Shown: positions 1-4,943 of the stretch, one piece after another
How positions within the stretch are numbered: position 1 is the first letter of the stretch
Layout: each line of letters starts with the position of its first letter
Assembly: GCA_017407375.1 (NCBI GenBank)
Contig: JAFQWT010000116.1
Location: forward strand, 1 to 6,054
Reading direction: 5' to 3'
Length of the DNA stretch: 6,054 nt
From: Clostridia bacterium
Lineage (GTDB): Bacteria > Bacillota > Clostridia > Oscillospirales > CAG-272
Translations under genes and position numbers: made by a program
Notes under the pieces: generated by a model
Databases searched by the model: none
Seen by the model: the letters and a program-made list of their open reading frames with translations, nothing else
What the model was told of the DNA's origin: nothing

Positions 1-657
1 GTTGCCGCCGCCGTGGATATCAGCGGTACCGCGGTCGAGGGGGTGCCCACCTACACCTCACTCAGCGCTGTGACCGAGCCCGCCGACGTGCTGATCGATT
101 TCTCTCACCACGCCGCCACAAAGGAGCTGCTCGCCTTTGCCACGGCGCGCCGTATGCCCCTCGTCATTGCCACCACGGGCCAGACCGAGGAGGAGCGCGC
201 CGCCATTCTCGATGCCGCCAAGACCCTGCCCGTCTTCTTCTCGGGCAATATGTCGATCGGCATTGCCCTTCTCGTTTCGCTGGCCCGTCAGGCCGCCGCC
301 ATCTTCCCGGAGGCCGACGTCGAGATCGTGGAGGTGCACCACAACAAAAAGCTGGACGCCCCCTCGGGCACGGCCCTGATGCTGGCTGAGGGCATCCGCG
401 AGGTGCGCGAGGGTGGGAAGATCACCGTCGGCCGCAACGGCCACGCCCCGAGAGAGCACGGTGAGATCGGGATCCATTCCCTCCGCCTTGGTAACGTGGT
501 CGGCCGCCATGAGGTCCATATCAACACGGGCACCCAGACCCTTATCCTCGGTCATGAGGCGCACAGCCGTGCCCTCTTTGCTGAGGGGGCCCTCCGCGCC
601 GCCGAGTACCTTGGCGGCCGTGGGGCAGGACTCTATAACGTCCGCGACCTCCTTTGA
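1..657 (+). CDS. dapB: 4-hydroxy-tetrahydrodipicolinate reductase, 5' end outside window
   Basis: DapB reduces 4-hydroxy-tetrahydrodipicolinate to tetrahydrodipicolinate with NAD(P)H in the cytoplasm, in the diaminopimelate/lysine pathway. The frame is open from base 1 (218 codons visible). The GTG at 13 is probably internal, because the N-terminal dinucleotide-binding glycine loop of the family is missing and must lie upstream. Counting from the codon at 13, ATTG (53-56) matches the conserved TTG nucleotide-site motif. SGNMSIG (77-83) follows. The family signature EVHHNKKLDAPSGTA spans 107-121, with H109 and K113 equivalent to the E. coli catalytic H159/K163. The C-terminus GLYNVRDLL resembles the usual DapB ending, so the 3' end is intact. 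It ends 26 nt before lysA on the same strand, consistent with one transcript. Family assignment is very secure; only the start is unknown. Confidence 0.96.
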   Translation, partial: VAAAVDISGTAVEGVPTYTSLSAVTEPADVLIDFSHHAATKELLAFATARRMPLVIATTGQTEEERAAILDAAKTLPVFFSGNMSIGIALLVSLARQAAAIFPEADVEIVEVHHNKKLDAPSGTALMLAEGIREVREGGKITVGRNGHAPREHGEIGIHSLRLGNVVGRHEVHINTGTQTLILGHEAHSRALFAEGALRAAEYLGGRGAGLYNVRDLL

Positions 658-670
658 CTGAATGACAAAA

Positions 671-675
671 AAGAG
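671..675 (+). promoter_or_regulatory. Probable ribosome binding site of lysA
   Basis: AAGAG lies 8 nt before the ATG at 684 inside an A-rich stretch (667-676). It is a modest Shine-Dalgarno match, and it is the only one near this start. The surrounding 658-720 region is noticeably more AT-rich than the genes on either side, which would keep the initiation region of lysA unstructured. I see no convincing -35/-10 pair here, so this supports translation initiation only, not an internal promoter. Confidence 0.5.
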
Positions 676-683
676 ATGCGTAT

Positions 684-1979
684 ATGATTTCAAGCAACAT
701 TAGTGTAAACGAAACCTCACATCTTTGCTTTGCGGGTGTGGACGTCACCGCTCTGGCGGCGCGCTACGGTACCCCGCTGTACCTCCTTGACGAGGACCGC
801 ATCCGTGAGCGCTGCCGTACCTATAAGAGCGCCATGGCGGCGGCCTTCGGCCCCCGCGCCCTGCCGCTTTACGCGGGCAAGGCGCTTTGCGTGCGCGACC
901 TCTACCGCATCATGCGGGAGGAGGAGATGGGCATTGACGTGGTCTCTTCGGGGGAGATCTACACGGCCAAAAGCGCCGGCTTCCCGATGGAGCGCGCCTA
1001 TTTCCACGGCAACGGTAAGACCGATGCCGACGTTGCCTTTGCCATGGAGGCGGGCGTTGGCACCTTCGTATGCGACTCACGCGAGGAGCTGGATGCCATC
1101 TCGCGCTTTGCCACTGAGCGGGGCATTACCCAGCGCGTTCTCCTTCGCTTGGCCCCGGGCATTGACCCGCACACCCACCGTGCCATCTCCACGGGGAGCG
1201 TGGACTCCAAGTTTGGCGCCGCGATCGAAACCGGCGGGGCCGAGGCGCTCTGCCGCGCCGCCCTCTCGCTTTCGGGTGTCCGTCTTGTCGGCTTCCATTG
1301 CCACATCGGCTCTCAGATCTTTGATACCGCTCCCTTCCTCGATGCCGTCCGCATCATGTTCTCCTTTGCCGCCGATATGCGTGAGCGCCTCGGCTACACC
1401 GCGGAGGAGATCAATCTTGGCGGCGGCCTCGGCGTCCGCTACCTTGCCGAGCATCCGACCATCGATTACGCCGCCTGCATCGCCGAGATCGGCACCGCCG
1501 TGACCGAGGCCTGCCGTGCGCTCTCCTTCCCCCTGCCTGCCATCCGTATGGAGCCGGGGCGCAGCATCGTGGCCGATGCGGGAATGACGGTCTACACCGT
1601 CGGGAGCGTCAAGGAGATCCCTGGCTTCAAGAACTACGTGGCGGTGGACGGCGGCATGCCCGACAACCCCCGCTACGCACTCTACGAGTCGCCCTATACC
1701 GTTCTGCCCGCCAACCGCATGAACGAGAAGCGCGACTTTGTTTGCAGCATTGCGGGGCGCTGCTGTGAAAGCGGCGACCTCATTCAGGAGGGCGTGGCCC
1801 TGCCGCGCCTTGTCCGCGGTGACCTTGTGGCCGTCCTCACCACGGGGGCCTATAACTATTCCATGGCCTCCAATTACAACCGCATCCCCCGCCCTCCGAT
1901 GGTCCTGCTTTCGGGCGGCCATGACCGCCTGATCGTCCGCCGCGAGAGCTTTGAGGATCTTCTCCGCAACGAGCTCTGA
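684..1979 (+). CDS. lysA: Diaminopimelate decarboxylase
   Basis: LysA is the PLP-dependent enzyme that decarboxylates meso-diaminopimelate to L-lysine, the last step of the pathway. The 431-residue length is normal for the family. It is a fold-III PLP decarboxylase: an alanine-racemase-like TIM barrel (about 30-300) followed by a beta domain. The PLP lysine is K66 in YAGKA (63-67). HCHIGSQ (205-211), GGGLG (246-250, phosphate loop) and EPGR (290-293) are the conserved cofactor and substrate motifs. CESGD (361-365) supplies the cysteine and acid contributed across the dimer interface, and GAY (388-390) the conserved tyrosine. The ATG at 684 follows a modest AAGAG site. It sits directly after dapB, so the two consecutive genes serve one pathway. 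It is followed by an intergenic repeat pair and then a strong hairpin terminator. Related arginine/ornithine decarboxylases are less likely given the CESGD context and the neighbour. Confidence 0.97.
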   Translation: MISSNISVNETSHLCFAGVDVTALAARYGTPLYLLDEDRIRERCRTYKSAMAAAFGPRALPLYAGKALCVRDLYRIMREEEMGIDVVSSGEIYTAKSAGFPMERAYFHGNGKTDADVAFAMEAGVGTFVCDSREELDAISRFATERGITQRVLLRLAPGIDPHTHRAISTGSVDSKFGAAIETGGAEALCRAALSLSGVRLVGFHCHIGSQIFDTAPFLDAVRIMFSFAADMRERLGYTAEEINLGGGLGVRYLAEHPTIDYAACIAEIGTAVTEACRALSFPLPAIRMEPGRSIVADAGMTVYTVGSVKEIPGFKNYVAVDGGMPDNPRYALYESPYTVLPANRMNEKRDFVCSIAGRCCESGDLIQEGVALPRLVRGDLVAVLTTGAYNYSMASNYNRIPRPPMVLLSGGHDRLIVRRESFEDLLRNEL

Positions 1980-1980
1980 G

Positions 1981-2038
1981 GCCTTCGGATTTTGGCATAG
2001 ATCCCGGCTCGCTCCCTCTCGACGTATTGCAATACGCC
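1981..2038 (+). repeat. Intergenic direct repeat, copy A (58 bp)
   Basis: This unit begins 1 nt after the lysA stop codon. It starts GCCTTCGGATTTTGGCATA, and its first 46 bases match copy B (2083-2128) with a single difference (G2000 versus C2102). Next come six bases that differ at every position between copies (TTGCAA here), then a shared TACGCC. The variable part is enclosed by CGTA...TACG, making a perfect 14-bp palindrome at 2023-2036, which can fold as a 5-bp stem CGTAT/ATACG with loop TGCA. The function is unknown. It resembles a dispersed extragenic repeat or a transcribed structured element, but genome-wide copy number cannot be judged from this window. Confidence 0.85.
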
Positions 2039-2065
2039 TTCGGGTCGCGATCCCGAATTTCTCCT

Positions 2066-2096
2066 CAAAATCCGTGCGCCTCGCCTTCGGATTTTG
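2066..2096. repeat. Inverted repeat between and into the direct repeats
   Basis: CAAAATCCG (2066-2074) is the exact reverse complement of CGGATTTTG (2088-2096), which lies inside direct repeat copy B; the loop is 13 nt. The same CGGATTTTG occurs in copy A (1986-1994), so the 2066-2074 arm could pair with either copy. The segment between the direct repeats therefore looks like a partial inverted version of the repeat itself. It has no following T-tract, so I do not read it as a terminator. Confidence 0.65.
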
Positions 2097-2140
2097 GCAT
2101 ACATCCCGGCTCGCTCCCTCTCGACGTACGCTTGTACGCC
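2083..2140 (+). repeat. Intergenic direct repeat, copy B (58 bp)
   Basis: This is the second copy of the repeat, starting exactly 102 bp after copy A and identical in 45 of the first 46 bases. The six variable bases are CGCTTG, flanked by the same GACGTA and TACGCC. The local hairpin is CGTAC (2125-2129), loop GCTT, GTACG (2134-2138). Its fifth base pair is C:G where copy A has T:A. That change keeps the stem intact, although it is a single covarying pair and proves little alone. Copy B ends 12 nt before the terminator hairpin. Confidence 0.85.
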
Positions 2141-2152
2141 AAATCGCATAAG

Positions 2153-2184
2153 AAAAGGCACACCGCATCAGCGGTGTGCCTTTT
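2153..2184. terminator. Bidirectional Rho-independent terminator between convergent genes
   Basis: AAAAGGCACACCGC (2153-2166) and GCGGTGTGCCTTTT (2171-2184) form a perfect 14-bp stem with a 4-nt ATCA loop. The stem has a GC-rich core with A/T ends, so each strand reads a strong hairpin ending in a T-run. It can terminate lysA on the plus strand and the EFR1-type gene on the minus strand. The TGA stop of the minus-strand gene (2168-2170) lies in the loop, so the last codons of that gene form one arm. Confidence 0.9.
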
Positions 2185-3067
2185 CCCTTTGCAGGGCCTC
2201 GTATTTTCTGTCGATCTCGGCAAAGTACTTGATAAAGCAGCGGTAAAAGCCGCGGCTGTCCTTGGTGATGTACGGGCGGCTCGGCGGGCCCATGGCGTCC
2301 AGCGCGTCAAGGTCGTAGGCGCCGTTCACGTGCCACCCCTCAAGAAAGCCGATGCGAATGGCGTCCTGCGGACAGAAGAAGGAGCAGCGCATGCACATAT
2401 CGCAGTGGTGCGAGAAGCGTATCGTCCCGTCCTTCTTATAAATGTTCTCGTGCGGGCACTCGTGCACGCATTTTCCGCACAGCGTGCATTTGTCGGCATC
2501 GACCCGATAGAAGAAGGAGTTGACGTTCCCGCCGATCTTCTGGATGCCCACAAAAAAGGCGCCAAGGTCGTAAAGCGGTCGGCTCTCGATCCTCTCGACG
2601 GTCCCATTCTTGAGGTTTGTGAGCATCACCTCAAGGAGCTTGCGGTCGTAGGCGAGGATCTCGCGGACAAAGTCGTCCTCAAAGCGGAAGTGGATGTTAT
2701 AGGGCATCACCAGGTGGTATTCCCCCATAAATACCCCCTGCGCGCGGCGCATACGGCGCAAAAGGTTGCGGCTGGAGGCGTTGTTCATCGCCATGGTCTC
2801 GCCGCTGTTTTTGAAGATGAAAAACCTCTGTCCCGGTCGGAAGGACAGCTTTTTCACGTAGCTCTCAAACGGCAGGGGTGCGTTGAAGCCGTAGATGGGG
2901 TAGGCAAAGCCGACAAGGTCGTAGTCCTCGGTCGGTACGGGCGGGGTCCTTGAGGTGATCTCCACCCGTGTGACCTCGTTTCCCTCGGCCAGGAGGCGCT
3001 CCTCCACCCGCCCCACCAGCCAGCGTGTATTGTAGGTGCCCGTGTAGTAGATGAGCAGCACTCTCAT
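2168..3067 (-). CDS. EFR1-type flavodoxin-like protein with two [4Fe-4S] ferredoxin motifs
   Basis: This is a 299-residue two-part redox protein. The N-terminal half is flavodoxin-like: a first beta strand and loop MRVLLIYYTGTYNTR (1-15) sits where flavodoxins bind FMN phosphate (usual form SGTGNT), and YDLVGFAYPIYGF (49-61) matches the second flavodoxin strand. The C-terminal part carries two CxxCxxCxxxCP clusters, C194/C197/C200/C204 and C222/C225/C228/C232, each expected to hold one [4Fe-4S]. This architecture matches the family named EFR1 ferredoxin, common in anaerobic gut bacteria; physiological partners are generally unknown. No signal peptide or membrane helix is visible, so it is cytoplasmic. 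Its ATG overlaps the stop of the upstream dehydrogenase gene (ATGA, 3067-3064) and no strong Shine-Dalgarno precedes it (only a weak GGTG), which points to translational coupling. The last codons fall inside the terminator stem. The loop reads TGTYNT rather than SGTGNT, so FMN binding is likely but not certain. Confidence 0.87.
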   Translation of the reverse strand: MRVLLIYYTGTYNTRWLVGRVEERLLAEGNEVTRVEITSRTPPVPTEDYDLVGFAYPIYGFNAPLPFESYVKKLSFRPGQRFFIFKNSGETMAMNNASSRNLLRRMRRAQGVFMGEYHLVMPYNIHFRFEDDFVREILAYDRKLLEVMLTNLKNGTVERIESRPLYDLGAFFVGIQKIGGNVNSFFYRVDADKCTLCGKCVHECPHENIYKKDGTIRFSHHCDMCMRCSFFCPQDAIRIGFLEGWHVNGAYDLDALDAMGPPSRPYITKDSRGFYRCFIKYFAEIDRKYEALQREKAHR

Positions 3068-4068
3068 AGCGTCACCATGCCGTTGTCGATAAGGAATTGC
3101 ACGTGGTCGCGCACCGTTTCGGCAAGCGGGCGCGGCGTGTATCCCAGCGCCTTTACCTTGTCAAGAGGGAAGTCGGTATCGGCGCGGAGCGAGGCCAGAG
3201 AGGCCGAGGTGTAGAGTGGCCTCTTTCCCGTCAGGCGTGACCACAGCCACAGAAAGGGAAGCCCCACGTACGCCACCCATATCGGCAGTGTCGGCAGCGG
3301 CTTTTTCCCCATCATCTCGGAAACGGTAAGCAGCACCTCGTTGATCTTGTCGGGCTTGTTGGCGAACAGGTAGCTCTCCCCGGGCCTTGCCTCCTCGATC
3401 AGGCGGGGGAGCACCTCGGCCACGTCACGGATATCAAAATCGTTGTAGCCACCGTCAACGGAGGCGGGAAGATTCCCGTTGATAAAGTCAACGATCACCT
3501 GGGTCATGTGTGTTCTTGAGTAGTCCCCGGGACCAAGCACTCCTGCTAAGAGCACAAGGGAGGCGGGGAGCCCGCGGCGGACGGCGCGCAGGACCGCCAC
3601 GTCCGCTGTGGCCTTGGCTCGGTTGTAGCCCTTCCTCGTCCGCTCGGGGGTAGGAACGTAATTGGAAAGGTCGGGCAAAAGCTTCAGCCCATGCGGCAAC
3701 GCCTCAGTCGAGGAGATATGCAAAAACTGCCTCGTATCGTGGCGGAGGGCGGCCTCCAGCATGCGCTCGGTGCCGCCCACGGTCACCTCGTAAAGGAGAC
3801 GCTCGTCGGCCTCACCAATGCTGACCTCGGCCACCGTGTGAATGACGGTAAAGGGACCGTCTCCCTCAAAAAGACGTTCGATATCCTCGTCGTTTCGGAT
3901 GTCTCCGTAAACAATACTTGGCATATTATCGCCAAAGACCCGTGCGGCCTTTTCGGGGCTTCTGGCAAGGCCCACCACGCGGCAGCCCAGTGCCATCAGC
4001 TTTTTTGTGAGCACGTTGCCAACGTAGCCCGTGCAGCCCGTGACGATGTAGGTCATGTCGGTATCCAT
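3064..4068 (-). CDS. Extended short-chain dehydrogenase/NAD-dependent epimerase family protein
   Basis: This 334-residue protein is an atypical/extended SDR with an N-terminal Rossmann fold. The nucleotide loop TGCTGYVG spans 10-17 (G11, G14, G17), YGDIRND (54-60) holds the acidic residue after strand 3, HISST (117-121) supplies the catalytic Ser/Thr, and YNRAK (148-152) is the catalytic YxxxK. FDIRDVAE (211-218) is the substrate-domain motif common in dihydroflavonol-reductase/3-beta-HSD-like SDRs. A hydrophobic stretch (about 258-278, rich in P, W, L and V) could associate with the membrane, as in some 3-beta-HSD relatives. The substrate cannot be predicted: sugar epimerase, steroid/isoprenoid dehydrogenase and aldehyde reductase all remain possible. 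The start at 4068 is chosen over the Met at codon 5 because AAAGGT sits 7-8 nt upstream. The gene overlaps the EFR1-type gene by 4 nt, suggesting that the two act in one redox process. Confidence 0.9.
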   Translation of the reverse strand: MDTDMTYIVTGCTGYVGNVLTKKLMALGCRVVGLARSPEKAARVFGDNMPSIVYGDIRNDEDIERLFEGDGPFTVIHTVAEVSIGEADERLLYEVTVGGTERMLEAALRHDTRQFLHISSTEALPHGLKLLPDLSNYVPTPERTRKGYNRAKATADVAVLRAVRRGLPASLVLLAGVLGPGDYSRTHMTQVIVDFINGNLPASVDGGYNDFDIRDVAEVLPRLIEEARPGESYLFANKPDKINEVLLTVSEMMGKKPLPTLPIWVAYVGLPFLWLWSRLTGKRPLYTSASLASLRADTDFPLDKVKALGYTPRPLAETVRDHVQFLIDNGMVTL

Positions 4069-4075
4069 TGTCGTT

Positions 4076-4081
4076 ACCTTT
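4076..4081 (-). promoter_or_regulatory. Ribosome binding site fixing the SDR start
   Basis: On the minus strand AAAGGT is followed about 7 nt later by the ATG at 4068-4066. The spacing favours this ATG over the in-frame ATG 12 nt further in (codon 5), although the protein starting at codon 5 would look equally natural as a Rossmann N-terminus. Confidence 0.7.
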
Positions 4082-4096
4082 CACTGTATAGAATGG

Positions 4097-4126
4097 CGGC
4101 GCAGCCGCGGTGTCGCTGCTGCGCCG
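4097..4126 (-). other. Intergenic GC-rich hairpin behind the biotin-ligase-like gene
   Basis: CGGCGCAGC (4097-4105) and GCTGCGCCG (4118-4126) form a perfect 9-bp stem with a 12-nt loop. It begins 7 nt after the stop of the biotin-ligase-like gene and ends 28 nt before the SDR start. Neither strand has a T-run directly after it, so it is not a classical intrinsic terminator. It may be an attenuating or mRNA-stabilising structure separating the proS pair from the SDR pair, or simply a by-product of high GC. Confidence 0.5.
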
Positions 4127-4133
4127 ATGGGGA

Positions 4134-4916
4134 TCAGTGCTTTCGTTTCTTTTTCGGGTCGTAAAGCTCGGAGGCGGAATGGAGCACCATGCTCCCCCCA
4201 CGGCGGAGCGCCACCACAAGGCCGGCGTTATCGTCGATGCCCAGCACCGTGGCGCGTCTTGGCTTGCCCCCGCGCAAAACGCGGATGCGCTTACCGCGCA
4301 GAAGGGAAAGGTCGCGGTATTCGTCAAGGAAGGCCGTACTGTCCGTGGTGGTCATGGCCTCGTAGATCGCGAAAAATTCGTTGATGACCGTCTCGGAGAT
4401 GCGCTCGGGCACGCTCTCCCGTCGGGGGGAGAACACGCTTTTGATGACCTCGGTCAGCCGGCCGGTGAAATCCTTGGTGATCCTCAGGGAAAGGGTGACG
4501 ATCACGTAGGTAAAGCCCGTGCCGCCGGGGCGCAGGGCGCCACGCGTCGTGGCCTCGGCAATGCGCTCCTTACCGGCATAGACCTCTCCCACCCAGCGGA
4601 TGCTTGGCAGGAGGGCGGTGTGGTGGCGCACCGCGCGGCAAAGCGCCAAAGCGCCGATCGCGGGGAGCATCATCACGCGGGCAGGGGGCAGGGAAGGGCG
4701 GAGCAGGATGCTGACGGAAAGCAGGTCGTCGGGCGCCCTCTTGGCAGGCACCGTCTCACCCCCCGGAATGCCGGAGGAGACCACAATGTAGCCGTCACGC
4801 CCCTCGTGGCGCGCAATGTCCTCGGCCCGCTCGGCCGTTGGCACGGCGCCCTCGGTAAGCTCGATCGTTAAAAGGCGCCCCCCGGGCGAACGTGCCGTAA
4901 CGATCCTCGATGCCAT
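4134..4916 (-). CDS. Biotin-protein-ligase-like protein with degenerate catalytic motifs
   Basis: This 260-residue protein has the outline of a group I biotin-protein ligase (BirA catalytic plus C-terminal domains, no N-terminal DNA-binding domain). Recognisable pieces are LLSVSILLRPSLP (65-77, the family's SLLLRP strand), IGALALCRAV (87-96), IRWVGEVYAGKERIAEA (106-122, where the family has KWPND...GKKxxGIL), TYVIVTLSLRI (136-146, where the family has YVVVGIGIN), and a C-terminal SH3-like domain (about 204-252: LLRGKRIRVLRGGK, VLGIDDNAGLVV). The expected catalytic residues are not seen. The GRGRxGR biotinyl-AMP loop is replaced by sequence around EGRDGYIVVSSGIPGG (38-53); R107 replaces the lysine of KWPND, G110-E111 replace ND, and GIGIN is lost. 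Classical biotin ligase activity is therefore doubtful. It lies 27 nt downstream of proS, suggesting co-transcription. It could be a diverged ligase/transferase or a non-catalytic binding protein. The fold call is moderately sure; the function is unknown. Confidence 0.72.
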   Translation of the reverse strand: MASRIVTARSPGGRLLTIELTEGAVPTAERAEDIARHEGRDGYIVVSSGIPGGETVPAKRAPDDLLSVSILLRPSLPPARVMMLPAIGALALCRAVRHHTALLPSIRWVGEVYAGKERIAEATTRGALRPGGTGFTYVIVTLSLRITKDFTGRLTEVIKSVFSPRRESVPERISETVINEFFAIYEAMTTTDSTAFLDEYRDLSLLRGKRIRVLRGGKPRRATVLGIDDNAGLVVALRRGGSMVLHSASELYDPKKKRKH

Positions 4917-4923
4917 AGGGGTG

Positions 4924-4930
4924 CTCCTTT
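4924..4930 (-). promoter_or_regulatory. Strong ribosome binding site of the biotin-ligase-like gene
   Basis: AAAGGAG on the minus strand lies 7 nt before the ATG at 4916-4914, a near-ideal Shine-Dalgarno match and spacing. It lies in the 27-nt gap after the proS stop. It fixes the start and shows that the gene is set up for efficient translation despite its eroded motifs. Confidence 0.85.
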
Positions 4931-4943
4931 CCTCGGTGGTTTA

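Noticed and set aside
58..693. Long minus-strand open frame opposite dapB (about 211 codons)
   Set aside because: It is a shadow of dapB in GC-rich DNA, has no recognisable motifs, and dapB is clearly the real gene.
1981..2140. Short CRISPR array or insertion-sequence remnant
   Set aside because: There are only two units, the spacer contains inverted repeat sequence, there are no cas genes, and there is no transposase or flanking target duplication.
1077..2168. Minus-strand open frame of 363 codons crossing the repeats and the 3' half of lysA
   Set aside because: It is antisense to well-conserved lysA, and its N-terminal part is only the translated repeat. I see no plausible ribosome site or protein family.
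2027..2953. Plus-strand open frame of 308 codons opposite the EFR1-type gene
   Set aside because: It is antisense to a gene with eight correctly spaced cluster cysteines, and its sequence shows no family features.
4085..4090. Possible -10 box TATACA on the minus strand before the SDR
   Set aside because: No matching -35 box at suitable spacing; the upstream bases are the GC hairpin. Not enough for a promoter call.
4137..4154. C-terminal PKKKRK in the biotin-ligase-like protein, resembling a eukaryotic nuclear localisation signal
   Set aside because: Short basic tails are common in bacterial proteins. There is no secretion signal or other sign that the protein reaches a host cell, so this is most likely chance.
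4110..4871. Plus-strand open frame of 253 codons opposite the biotin-ligase-like gene
   Set aside because: I considered this because the minus-strand protein is degenerate. The minus strand has the strong ribosome site and the SH3-like and BPL-like motifs; the plus-strand product is a low-complexity GC-driven sequence.
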